Shown: positions 1 through 8,499 of the stretch, one piece after another
Numbering within the stretch: position 1 is the first letter of the stretch
Layout of the letters: each line of letters opens with the position of its first letter
NCBI GenBank assembly: GCA_014380205.1
Contig: JACMKH010000355.1
Coordinates: 1-16,119 of the forward strand
Direction of reading: 5' to 3'
DNA from: Sphingomonadaceae bacterium
Lineage (GTDB): Bacteria; Pseudomonadota; Alphaproteobacteria; Sphingomonadales; Sphingomonadaceae
DNA length: 16,119 nt
Made by a program: the position numbers and the translations under genes
The notes under the pieces: generated by a model
Told to the model about the DNA's origin: nothing
Databases searched by the model: none
What the model saw: the letters and a program-made list of their open reading frames with translations, nothing else

Positions 1-1
1 G

Positions 2-1858
2 CCGCCGCCCCAGCAGCGCCTTTACGCCGACCCCGCGCCCGAATCGCTGAGCCCCGCCGAGGTCCGCCAGGTCATCACGCAGGCGGCGGGCGAGGCGCAG
101 GCGCGCGGGAGGCCCGTCGCGATCGCGGTGGTCGACCGCGTCGGCAACGTCCTCGCGGTCTATGCGATGGACGGCGCGGACCTATCGCTCAGTGTGCCTG
201 CCCCACCCGGCCCCGATTTCGACCTCCAGGGGATCAGCCTCCCCGCCCCCGCCGCCGTCGTGGGCGCGATCGCCAAGGCGATCACCGGCGCCTATCTCTC
301 CTCGGCCGGCAACGCCTTCTCGACGCGCACCGCGAGCGAGATCGTCCAGCAGCATTTCCCGCCCGCGCCGACCACCGTCGGGCTCGAGAGCGGGCCGCTG
401 TTCGGCGTCCAGTTCAGCGCGCTGCCGTGCTCGGACCTCGTCCGCCGCTTCACCGGCGCCCCCGGCCCCGACGCGCTGATCGGCCCCAAGCGCTCGCCGC
501 TCGGCCTCTCGGCCGACGCGGGGGGCTTCCCGCTCTACCAGAACGGCGTCGTCGTCGGCGGCGTCGGCATCATGGGCGACGGCGTCTACGGCTTCGATCC
601 CAACCGGCTCGACCGCGACCAAAGCGACGAGGAGGCGATCGCGCTCGCCGCGAGTTTCGGCTTCGAGCCGCCGCGATCGATTGTCGCCGACCGCATCCCG
701 GTCGACGGCACCACGCTCAAATACACCGATGCGCGCGACAGCGATCTCGTGAGCAACCCCGCGAGCCCGCCCGCCTTCGGCTCGATCGCGGGGTCGCTGG
801 TCGATGTGCCCGGTTATTTCGATGCGGCAGGCGGCGTGCTCACGGGAACCGCCTATGGCACCGAGCCCTCGGGCGTGCGCCTTTCGACCGCCGCCGAATT
901 CTCGATCCGCGACGCCTATGTCCTCTCGAACGGATCGGGCGGCAACCGCTTCCCCTTGCGCGCGGGGACCGATGGCGCCGACGTATCGAGCCCGCTCACG
1001 CTCGCCGAGGTCACCGCGGTGCTGGAGGAAGCGTTCGTCGTGATGCGCCGCGCGCGCGCGCAGATCCGCCGTCCGCTCGACAGCCGCGCGCAGGTCACGA
1101 TCTCGGTGGTCGACACATACGGTCGCGTGCTCGGCATCGTCCGCTCGCCCGACGCGCCCATCTTCGGGATCGACGTCTCGCTGCAAAAGGCGCGCACCGC
1201 GGCCTTCTTCTCAAGCGCGCGCGCCGCCGCCTCGCTCGAGGCCAATCCGAGCGCCGACGTCCGCCAGTTCGTCGCCGCCGCGCGCGCTTTTTTCGACGAT
1301 CCCAACGTGCTCACCGGCGCGACCGCCTTTTCCGATCGCGCGATCGGCAACGTCTCGCGGCCCTTCTTCCCTGACGGCGAGGTCGGCCGGCCGCCCGGGT
1401 CTTTCTCGCGCCCGATTGAGAGCTTCAATCCGTTCTCGACCGGGCTCCAGTCGGCGCTCGTGCTCGACAATATCCTCCAGCACGTTGGCTTCGTGCTCGG
1501 TCTTGGGCCGGACACGCCCGCGCGCTGCACCGCCGCGCCCGATGTCGCGGCTGGCCAGAACCCGCTCGAGAACGGCATTCAGATCTTTCCCGGCTCGGTG
1601 CCGATCTATCGCGGCAACACGCTCGTCGGCGGCATCGGCATCTCGGGCGACGGCATCGACCAGGACGACATGATCGCCTTCCTGGGCTTGCACAACGGCG
1701 CGCAGCGCGCGGGCTCGATCGGCAACGCCGACCCCGCGATCCGCTCGGACCGGATCGAGATTGACGTCGGCGGAACGCCCGTCCGCTTGCGCTACGTCAA
1801 CTGCCCGTTCGCGCCGTTCCTCGACACGAGCGACCAGAATGTCTGTCAGGGGCTGTGA
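2..1858 (+). CDS. Tandem GlcG/HbpS-like (DUF336) haem-binding-type protein, 5' partial
   Basis: The reading frame is open from the left edge, so the true start and any signal peptide lie outside the window; 618 residues are visible. The GTG at 128 is internal, because a good GlcG-fold N-terminus (LSPAEV, residue 16 of the visible part) precedes it. Two GlcG/HbpS-like units can be seen. Unit 1 has VVDRVGNVLAVY (43-54) and GGVGIMGDG (186-194). Unit 2 starts near residue 331 and has SVVDTYGRVLGIV (368-380) and GGIGISGDG (543-551). The helix-strand pattern, the G-rich GGxGIxGDG turn and the DxxGxVL strand are typical of this family; HbpS members bind haem and sense redox stress. Both units carry long insertions, so the protein far exceeds the usual 130-150 residues per domain. 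It ends 3 nt before the barrel gene, so they are probably co-transcribed. A haem, iron or redox accessory role for the cytochrome is inference. Confidence 0.8.
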   Translation, partial: PPPQQRLYADPAPESLSPAEVRQVITQAAGEAQARGRPVAIAVVDRVGNVLAVYAMDGADLSLSVPAPPGPDFDLQGISLPAPAAVVGAIAKAITGAYLSSAGNAFSTRTASEIVQQHFPPAPTTVGLESGPLFGVQFSALPCSDLVRRFTGAPGPDALIGPKRSPLGLSADAGGFPLYQNGVVVGGVGIMGDGVYGFDPNRLDRDQSDEEAIALAASFGFEPPRSIVADRIPVDGTTLKYTDARDSDLVSNPASPPAFGSIAGSLVDVPGYFDAAGGVLTGTAYGTEPSGVRLSTAAEFSIRDAYVLSNGSGGNRFPLRAGTDGADVSSPLTLAEVTAVLEEAFVVMRRARAQIRRPLDSRAQVTISVVDTYGRVLGIVRSPDAPIFGIDVSLQKARTAAFFSSARAAASLEANPSADVRQFVAAARAFFDDPNVLTGATAFSDRAIGNVSRPFFPDGEVGRPPGSFSRPIESFNPFSTGLQSALVLDNILQHVGFVLGLGPDTPARCTAAPDVAAGQNPLENGIQIFPGSVPIYRGNTLVGGIGISGDGIDQDDMIAFLGLHNGAQRAGSIGNADPAIRSDRIEIDVGGTPVRLRYVNCPFAPFLDTSDQNVCQGL

Positions 1859-1861
1859 CGG

Positions 1862-3790
1862 GTGGCGGGAGCGCTCTCCCTGATGCTGGCGGCGGTGAGC
1901 GGGCCGGCGATGGCGGCGACGGCGATTCCCCCCCCGAGATGGATGCCGCGAGCCCATTTCGCCGAGCCCGCCCCTTCCTCGCAGATGGAGCGCCGCATCC
2001 CCGGCGTCGCCGAGCCGGGGCTCAACGAAAATCAGGTCGCGGACGATCAAGCCCCCGGCGATGCCGATGAGACGTTGATCGAAGGCCGCCGCCGTCCCGG
2101 TGTTCCTCAGCACGAGCTGCCCGAGGCGGTGACGCAGGAGAATGAGGGCGCGGTGCGCGCGCCGCCGCCCTCGGCATTTCCCGTGGACCAAATCCCGGTT
2201 CCCGATCGCTGGCGGCTTGTCGAGACGCTCGGGCTGGTCAATTCGCGCTGGTCCGACCCCTACAACCAGAATTTCCTCAAGGGCGACCGCCCGATCGTCG
2301 ATCCGCCGAGCTGGCTGCCGATCACCGGCGACGATTGGTTCCTCGTCTTGAACGCGATCGCGGACACGGTGATCGAGCCGCGCAGCTTCCCGACCCCGGT
2401 CGGCGTCCAGACCACCACCGATCCCGACAGCAACGACGTGTTCGGCCGCGCCGACAGCCTCGTCTTGGCGCAGACCTTCATCGCCGGCTTCGCACTGATC
2501 AAGGGATCGACCGCCTATCGGCCACCCGACATCGAGTACCGCCTCACGCTCGCGGGCCAGGTCAATTACGCCGACGTCAACGAGCGCCGCATCCTGTTCG
2601 TCGAGCCGAGCCGGCCGAGCCACCGCACCGACTGGTTCATCGGCGTCCAGGAAGCCTTCGTCGACTATCACATCCGCAACACCTCGCGGCGCTACGACTT
2701 CGATTCGGTGCGCGTCGGCATCCAGCCCTTCCAGGCCGATTTCCGCGGCTTCCTGTTCCAGGACAACCAGCTCGGCGTGCGGCTGTTCGGAACGCGCGAT
2801 TCGAACCGCTTCCAGTACAATCTCGCGGCGTTCTGGCGGCTCGAGAAGGACACCAATTCGGGGCTCAACGACGTCACGCAATCGCCGCGCAGCGATTTCG
2901 TCTTCTTCGCCAACGCGTACCTCCAGGATTTCCCCTTCACCTCGCTGACCAGCCAGCTCAGCGTCACGTTCAACCTCAACCGCGAGGCGGGCGACGTCGA
3001 GATCGACCGCAACGGCTTCCCCGTCCGCCCCGCGCTGCTCGGCTCGCTGCGCGGTCGCGATTACGACGTCGTCTACCTCGGCTACAGCGCCGACGGGCGG
3101 ATCGGACGCATCAACCTGACAGGCTCGCTCTACGCCGCGCTCGGCGAGGACCGGAACAGCTTCTTCACCGACGAGCCCGCCGAGATCAGGGCCTATTTCG
3201 CGGCGGCCGAGGCGAGCTACGACATCGACTGGATTCGCTTCCGCTTCTCGGGCCTTTACGCGACTGGCGACGGCGACCCCTTTGACGGCACCGAGACCGG
3301 CTTCGACGCGATCTTCGAGAACCCGATCTTCGCGGGCGCCGACACGAGCTACTGGATCCGCCAGTCGATCCCCTTCGCGGGCGGCGGGCGCGCGATCGGC
3401 GTCAACGGCCGCAACGGCATCCTCAATTCGCTGCGCTCGTCCAAGGAGCAGGGTCAGTCGAACTTCAACAATCCGGGGACGATGCTCGTCGGCGCGGGCA
3501 TGGATTTCGACATCACCCCCGCGATCCGCCTCTCGGCCAACGCCAATCATCTCTGGTTCGAGAACACTGCGACTCTCCAGGCGCTGCGCAACGAAGGCAG
3601 CATCCCTCGCTCGATCGGCCTCGACCTCTCCGCCGCCGCGATCTGGCGCCCCTTCGCGACCCAGAATATCGTCCTGCGCCTCTCGGGGGCGCTGCTCGAC
3701 GCCAGCCCGGGATTCGCGGATTTGTTCGCGCAGGACCGGCGCTCGAGCCTCTATTACTCCGTCCTCTTCAACGCGATCGTGACGTACTGA
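1862..3790 (+). CDS. Putative outer-membrane beta-barrel (porin-like) protein
   Basis: The product has 642 residues. The start is GTG at 1862, the only usable start after the in-frame stop of the previous gene (1856-1858); AGGGG at 1848-1852 lies 9 nt upstream. Residues 1-18 form a short signal peptide ending GPAMA, though without the usual basic N-terminal residues. A proline-rich, probably disordered stretch follows to about residue 110. The rest alternates polar and hydrophobic residues in strand-length runs with many aromatic girdle residues and Gly/Asn/Asp turns (for example GRINLTGSLYAALGEDRN), and the chain ends in an aromatic residue (IVTY), as barrel proteins folded by the BAM machinery often do. 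No haem motif is present. Its stop overlaps the start of the decahaem gene (TGATG), so translation is probably coupled. By analogy with MtrB or the barrels of porin-cytochrome clusters it may seat the cytochrome in the outer membrane. I cannot assign a named family; an ordinary substrate porin is the alternative. Confidence 0.75.
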   Translation: MAGALSLMLAAVSGPAMAATAIPPPRWMPRAHFAEPAPSSQMERRIPGVAEPGLNENQVADDQAPGDADETLIEGRRRPGVPQHELPEAVTQENEGAVRAPPPSAFPVDQIPVPDRWRLVETLGLVNSRWSDPYNQNFLKGDRPIVDPPSWLPITGDDWFLVLNAIADTVIEPRSFPTPVGVQTTTDPDSNDVFGRADSLVLAQTFIAGFALIKGSTAYRPPDIEYRLTLAGQVNYADVNERRILFVEPSRPSHRTDWFIGVQEAFVDYHIRNTSRRYDFDSVRVGIQPFQADFRGFLFQDNQLGVRLFGTRDSNRFQYNLAAFWRLEKDTNSGLNDVTQSPRSDFVFFANAYLQDFPFTSLTSQLSVTFNLNREAGDVEIDRNGFPVRPALLGSLRGRDYDVVYLGYSADGRIGRINLTGSLYAALGEDRNSFFTDEPAEIRAYFAAAEASYDIDWIRFRFSGLYATGDGDPFDGTETGFDAIFENPIFAGADTSYWIRQSIPFAGGGRAIGVNGRNGILNSLRSSKEQGQSNFNNPGTMLVGAGMDFDITPAIRLSANANHLWFENTATLQALRNEGSIPRSIGLDLSAAAIWRPFATQNIVLRLSGALLDASPGFADLFAQDRRSSLYYSVLFNAIVTY

Positions 3791-6700
3791 TGTCGGCGCG
3801 AGCCCTTCCACGCCTGGCCCTCGTCCTCGCTGCGCTCATCGCGCTCGCGGCAGTCCTCTCGGCCCCGATCATCGCCGCCGAAGGCGAGATCGCGGTGATC
3901 AGAGACTACGCCGCCGCGGGTGTGCTCGCCGGGCCCGCGCCGCGCACGCAGGAGCAGGCAGAGGCCGACGCCAAATCCGCCGGGTGCCTGAGCTGCCACG
4001 TCCGGACCGACCAGGCGACGATGCACGCGACCCCCGCCGTGGTCCTCGGCTGCACCGATTGCCACGGCGGCAACCCCAATGTGCGCCTCTCCGACGCGAC
4101 GCTCTCCCCCGACGCGCCCGCCTATCTCGAAACCCAGAACCGCGCGCACGTCCTCCCGCTCTACCCCGAAAGCTGGCATCATCCCGCGAGCGCCAACCCG
4201 CAGCGCACCTACACGCTGATGGCGCGCGAATCGGCCGAGTTCGTCCGCTTCATCAACCCCTCCGACTATCGCGTGGTCCGCGAATCGTGCGGCTCCTGCC
4301 ACATCGAGATCATCGAGGCGGCCGAGCGCTCGCTGATGGCGACCGGGGCGATGCTGTGGGGCGGCGCGGCCTACAACAACGGGATTCTGCCGTTCAAGAA
4401 TTACCTGTTCGGCGAGGCCTACACGCGCGAGGGCGAGCCCGCGATGGTCGTCTCGCCCGGCGATCCGCACGGCGCAGTCACCCCAGAGCAGGCCGCGCGC
4501 GGCGCGCTCCCCGAAATGTATCCGCTGCCGACCTGGCACGTCGTCCCGCCGGGCGACATCTTTCGCGTGTTCGAGCGCGGCGGGCGCAACATCGGCACCC
4601 AATTTCCCGAGATCGGCATTCCCAACATCGGCGGCATCATCCAGCGGCTCGAGGAGCCGGGCCGGCCCGACCTGCGCCAGTCGAACCGGGGGCCCGGAAC
4701 GGGACTTCGCGTCTCGATCCCGATCCTCAATATCCACAAGACCCGGCTCAACGACCCCTTCACCTGGTTCGCGGGGACCAACGACCAGCCCGGCGACTAT
4801 CGCCATTCGGGCTGCGCCTCGTGCCACGTGATCTACGCCAACGACCGCGAGCCGCGCCACAGCCTGATCTACGCGCAGCACGGTCGCGACGGCCAGACCG
4901 CGACGGTCGATCCGACTATCAACCGGTTGAGAGAGCGGCATCACGAGGAGGTCGATACCGCGGTGGCGCCGGGCCAGTGTGGCGCGTCATTCGATCGTGT
5001 GATGGAGCGGATCACGTCGGAGGGGGAGGGCGATCACGCTACCAGCGAGGCGCACCCCAGCGAGACCGTGCCCGCGCCCGAGGAAGGCGGTCACGGCGCC
5101 ATCCGCCAGCCAGAGGCCAACCAATCCGCCATCCCTCCCGCGCTCCGCGAGCGCGGCCATCCGATCCGCCACGCCTTCACGCGCCAGATTCCGACCTCGC
5201 AATGCATGTCGTGCCACATGCACCAGCCCAACATGTTCATGAACACCTACCTCGGCTACACGATGTGGGACTATGAGTCCGACGCGCCGCTGATGTGGCC
5301 CGCCGAGCAGCTCTACCGCACCGCCGAGCAGGCCTTCGCGATCCTCGACCGCAATCCCGAGATGGCCGCGACGCGCGGCTGCTGGGGCGATCTCGATTTT
5401 CTCCGCAACGTCTATGATGTCGTCAACCGCGCCGCAGAGCGCACGCAGTTCGCCGACTATCACGGCCACGGCTGGAACTTCCGCGCGATCTTCCGCCGCG
5501 ACCGCGCGGGCAATTTGCTCGACGAGAATGGCGAGATCGTCCCCCCCGACGATCCCGAGCGCTTCCGCCGCGAGGGCGAGCCCGATTTCGTCCCGATCGG
5601 AACCAATCCGGGCCGCGCGGTCCACCTCATGGACATCCACGCCGAGCGCGGGATGCAATGCGCCGACTGCCATTTCGCGCAGGACAACCACGGCAACGGC
5701 CTGATCTACGGCGAGGTCGCCAACGCCGTCGAGATCGGCTGCCGCGACTGCCACGGCACCGCCGACGCCTATCCGACGTTGCTCACCTCGGGCCCCGCCG
5801 CGCCGCCCTCGGGGACCAACCTCACCCTGCTCCGCAACGCCGACGGCCGCCGCCGCTTCGAATGGACCGAGGACACGCGCGGCGCCCGCGTGCTGATCCA
5901 GCGCTCGGTGGTCGATCCGAGCCTCGAATGGGAAGTCAGCCTCGTCCGCGACAGCGTCGACTCCGACCACCCCGACTTCAATGAGCGCGCCGCGCGCTCC
6001 AAGCTGATGGGCCGCAGCGGCGCGGACACCGGCGTCTACGAATTCGGCTCGGGGATAGCCCCCGCCGACCGCGCGCACCGCGACGAGGAGATGGCATGCT
6101 TCACCTGCCATCTTTCCTGGACGACCTCATGCGGCGGCTGCCACCTCCCGATCGAGGCCAATGCGCGCACCACGAGCCATCGCTACGAGGGCGGCGAGGC
6201 GCGCAACTTCGCGACCTACAACCCCCAGGTCGCGCGCGACGAGATGTTCCAGCTCGGCCGCCACCAGACCACGCGGGGCAACGTCGTCGCGCCCGTGCGC
6301 TCGTCCTCGGCGCTCGTGCTCTCCTCGACCAACATCAACCGCGAGCGCATCTACGTCCAGCAGCCACCGATCTCGGCCGCGGGCTATTCGTCGCAGGCCT
6401 TTGCTCCCCACTTCCCGCACACCGTTCGCCGCACCGAAACCAAGACCTGCACCGACTGCCACCTCTCCGAAGCCAACGACAACAACGCGATCATGGCGCA
6501 GCTGCTGCTCAACGGGACCAATTACGTGAACTTCGTCGGCATGCACGCCTGGGTCGGCATGGAGAGCGGCTTCGAGGCGGTGCGCGTCACCGAATGGGAG
6601 GAGCCGCAGGCGGTGTTCGGCTCCTATCTCCACCACTACGCCTATCCCGATTACTGGCGCATCCACGCCGAGGACCACGACCGCGAGCTGCGCGAGTTCA

Positions 6701-7992
6701 CGCGTGGCGAGCGGCTCGACGGCGACATGTCGGGCGAGACGCGGCCGATCGAGGAAATCCGCAACATCACCCAGCAGACCTCGGGCGCGGCGCGCTGCCT
6801 CCAGCTGCGCGGCGAGTATATGTTCGTCGCCGAGGGGCGCGGCGGCTTCCAGGTCTATGACGTCGCTTCGATCGCCAACAAGGGCTTTTCCGAGCGCATC
6901 GTCACCGCGCCTTTCTCCCCGCTCGCGCAGGACATGCAGGTCTCGAGCGAGAACGCGACCTGCATGGCGCTGCCGACCAACCAGAATATCGCGCCGGCGC
7001 GCAACCGCAACATGGCCGCCACGATGGTGACGAGCGCGGCGGGTGAAGCGATGAGCATGCTCGCCTACAATCAGGAGCAGGCGATGCACCCGCTCTACGA
7101 TTACGCCTTCGTCACCGACAGCGAGGAGGGGCTGATCCTCGTCGATGTCGGCACGCTAGCCGACGGCGAGGTGCGCAACAACGACCTCAGCCGCGCGCTG
7201 ACCTGGAACGAGAACGGCGTGCTCGCGGGCGCGCGCCACATCACGCTCGGCGGCCATTACGCCTATATCGCCGCCGATGTCGGCCTCGTTGTGCTCGACC
7301 TGAACGACCCGCTCCAGCCCCGCCACGTTGCGACCATTGCGCTGCGCGATCCGCGCGCCTCGGCGCTCCAGTTCCGCTACCTCTGGGTGACCACCGCCGA
7401 GGGCGTCGAGCTCATCGACGTCACCACGCTCAACGAGCCCCGCCACCTCCCCGAGGCGACCTTCGCGCTCGCCGACGCGCGCCGCCTCTATGTCGCGCGC
7501 ACTTACGCCTATGTCGCGGCGGGCCGCGACGGCCTCGTCATCCTCGACGTCGCCAACCCCGAGCGCCCAGCCGAATATCGCCGCGTCGCCTGGCCCGGCG
7601 AGACCCCCGACACGCAGGATGTCGTCATCGGCAGCACCAATGCCTCGCTATTCGCCTATGTCGCCGACGGCGTGAACGGCATGAAGCTGCTCCAGCTCAC
7701 CAGCCCCGACAGCCAACCCAACTATTACGGCTTCTCCCCCGCCCCGGTGCCCGAGCTGATCGCATGGGTAAGGACGCCGGGGCGCGCGCTGGCTATGTCC
7801 AAGGGTCTCGATCGCGACCGGGCGGTTGACGAGACCGGAAGCCAGATCGCCGTGTTCGGGCGCCTCGGCTCGCGGCCCTTCAGCCGGGGGGAGATGGAGG
7901 CGCTGTTCCTCAACTCGCGGGGGCTGCCCTATCGGGTGACCGATGAGGTGGACATGGAGGATTGGGTAACTAGGTCATTGGTGGCGCATTGA
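3790..7992 (+). CDS. Exported decahaem cytochrome c with C-terminal LVIVD-type beta-propeller
   Basis: The product has 1400 residues. Residues 1-30 are a Sec signal peptide (basic MSARALPR, long hydrophobic core, AA end). Ten CXXCH haem attachment motifs start at Cys 66, 88, 167, 342, 472, 624, 651, 770, 781 and 887. From about residue 1000 the protein changes to six propeller-type repeats starting near 1010, 1105, 1157, 1197, 1239 and 1288, each of the form YxYVAxxxGLxxxDVxxP, which is the LVIVD repeat signature. No CXXCH lies in the propeller. The ATG overlaps the barrel stop codon and has no clear ribosome binding site, which fits translational coupling. The haem domain should carry electrons in the periplasm or on the cell surface; the propeller may bind a partner, substrate or surface. 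Residues about 385-460 are a hydrophilic, acidic insertion with a lone Cys 397. The pairing with a barrel suggests an outer-membrane electron conduit, but the protein does not look like MtrC/OmcA by eye. Haem count is certain; function is inferred. Confidence 0.9.
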   Translation: MSARALPRLALVLAALIALAAVLSAPIIAAEGEIAVIRDYAAAGVLAGPAPRTQEQAEADAKSAGCLSCHVRTDQATMHATPAVVLGCTDCHGGNPNVRLSDATLSPDAPAYLETQNRAHVLPLYPESWHHPASANPQRTYTLMARESAEFVRFINPSDYRVVRESCGSCHIEIIEAAERSLMATGAMLWGGAAYNNGILPFKNYLFGEAYTREGEPAMVVSPGDPHGAVTPEQAARGALPEMYPLPTWHVVPPGDIFRVFERGGRNIGTQFPEIGIPNIGGIIQRLEEPGRPDLRQSNRGPGTGLRVSIPILNIHKTRLNDPFTWFAGTNDQPGDYRHSGCASCHVIYANDREPRHSLIYAQHGRDGQTATVDPTINRLRERHHEEVDTAVAPGQCGASFDRVMERITSEGEGDHATSEAHPSETVPAPEEGGHGAIRQPEANQSAIPPALRERGHPIRHAFTRQIPTSQCMSCHMHQPNMFMNTYLGYTMWDYESDAPLMWPAEQLYRTAEQAFAILDRNPEMAATRGCWGDLDFLRNVYDVVNRAAERTQFADYHGHGWNFRAIFRRDRAGNLLDENGEIVPPDDPERFRREGEPDFVPIGTNPGRAVHLMDIHAERGMQCADCHFAQDNHGNGLIYGEVANAVEIGCRDCHGTADAYPTLLTSGPAAPPSGTNLTLLRNADGRRRFEWTEDTRGARVLIQRSVVDPSLEWEVSLVRDSVDSDHPDFNERAARSKLMGRSGADTGVYEFGSGIAPADRAHRDEEMACFTCHLSWTTSCGGCHLPIEANARTTSHRYEGGEARNFATYNPQVARDEMFQLGRHQTTRGNVVAPVRSSSALVLSSTNINRERIYVQQPPISAAGYSSQAFAPHFPHTVRRTETKTCTDCHLSEANDNNAIMAQLLLNGTNYVNFVGMHAWVGMESGFEAVRVTEWEEPQAVFGSYLHHYAYPDYWRIHAEDHDRELREFTRGERLDGDMSGETRPIEEIRNITQQTSGAARCLQLRGEYMFVAEGRGGFQVYDVASIANKGFSERIVTAPFSPLAQDMQVSSENATCMALPTNQNIAPARNRNMAATMVTSAAGEAMSMLAYNQEQAMHPLYDYAFVTDSEEGLILVDVGTLADGEVRNNDLSRALTWNENGVLAGARHITLGGHYAYIAADVGLVVLDLNDPLQPRHVATIALRDPRASALQFRYLWVTTAEGVELIDVTTLNEPRHLPEATFALADARRLYVARTYAYVAAGRDGLVILDVANPERPAEYRRVAWPGETPDTQDVVIGSTNASLFAYVADGVNGMKLLQLTSPDSQPNYYGFSPAPVPELIAWVRTPGRALAMSKGLDRDRAVDETGSQIAVFGRLGSRPFSRGEMEALFLNSRGLPYRVTDEVDMEDWVTRSLVAH

Positions 7993-8067
7993 AAACATGC
8001 CCCCGAGAGGGAATTAGTAACAAATGCAGATCCACACGTTAATATTCATATCTGCCACAATGCTAAT
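7993..8067. other. Convergent intergenic gap, no clear terminator
   Basis: These 75 bases separate the stop codons of the two convergent operons. Base composition falls abruptly here from GC-rich to AT-rich. The only structure I see is a weak inverted repeat, GCAGAT at 8026-8031 and ATCTGC at 8050-8055, with an 18-base loop and no T-run, which is too weak to call a terminator. Confidence 0.4.
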
Positions 8068-8442
8068 TCATGGAAATTGATCCAGAAGGTCTGCGATGAG
8101 AGAGCTTTCGTTATCGTGCATCATCTTGGTTATCAATTCATTTCTATCTTCCTGAGACATCGTAATGCTACTGTCTCCCCCAGACATTGATGATATCATA
8201 GAGTTAATCGCATGAGAATAGCTGTCTACCATTCCGTCTTGCTCGTTCATACAGCGGGATCGCGCAGCTCTCGTCAAAGTTTCTAAAGGTTGCTCCGTAT
8301 CAATCCATGGCAGAATAACTCCTCTCATGCACTGCTTCCAGGACGTTACCGCATTTGAATATGCTGGATTGGAATAGGTCGCAGTCTGAGAAAATGCTGT
8401 TGTCGACCAAAAACAGCATACTAATAATATCCGCATTTTCAT
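8068..8442 (-). CDS. Small secreted protein of unknown function, AT-rich gene
   Basis: The product has 124 residues. I chose the ATG at 8442 because AAGGAG (8455-8450 on the minus strand) sits 7 nt upstream and translation begins directly with a signal peptide, MKMRILLVCCFWSTTAFS, probably cleaved before Gln19. An upstream in-frame start would add a basic leader without a ribosome binding site. The mature part is about 106 residues, hydrophilic and Ser/Met-rich, with two cysteines (38 and 64) that could form a disulfide. I recognise no family. The gene uses many A/T-ending codons (ATT, AAT, TCA, AGT), unlike every other gene in the window, and sits in a patch of about 38% GC by my count of 8041-8160. 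That suggests recent acquisition. It follows the phosphoesterase gene on the same strand after a 57-nt gap and may have its own promoter. Confidence 0.7.
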   Translation of the reverse strand: MKMRILLVCCFWSTTAFSQTATYSNPAYSNAVTSWKQCMRGVILPWIDTEQPLETLTRAARSRCMNEQDGMVDSYSHAINSMISSMSGGDSSITMSQEDRNELITKMMHDNESSLIADLLDQFP

Positions 8443-8449
8443 TAGATTT

Positions 8450-8455
8450 CTCCTT
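8450..8455 (-). promoter_or_regulatory. Ribosome binding site for the small secreted protein
   Basis: AAGGAG on the minus strand, 7 nt before the ATG at 8442. It fixes this start over the longer in-frame option at 8481. Confidence 0.75.
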
Positions 8456-8499
8456 CTTTTTGGTGCTCTGCCTGGCAACAATTGCCTGCGGAATTTGGC

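Noticed and set aside
128..130. GTG as the start of the HbpS-like gene
   Set aside because: The frame is open to the left edge, and the first GlcG-type helix and strand precede this codon.
1211..3811. 866-codon open frame on the minus strand across the barrel gene
   Set aside because: It is antisense to two well-supported genes. Its translation is Arg/Glu/Ala/Val/Gly-rich with no motif, as expected for a shadow frame in GC-rich DNA.
4978..4992. Possible eleventh haem motif in the decahaem protein (CGASF)
   Set aside because: It lacks both the second cysteine and the histidine; nothing shows that it binds haem.
3754..6111. Long minus-strand frames under the decahaem gene (3754-4944 and 4987-6111)
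   Set aside because: Both are antisense to coding sequence with clear haem motifs and have no recognisable domain.
8026..8055. Inverted repeat GCAGAT/ATCTGC as a terminator between the convergent operons
   Set aside because: The stem is only 6 bp with an 18-base loop and no T-run follows.
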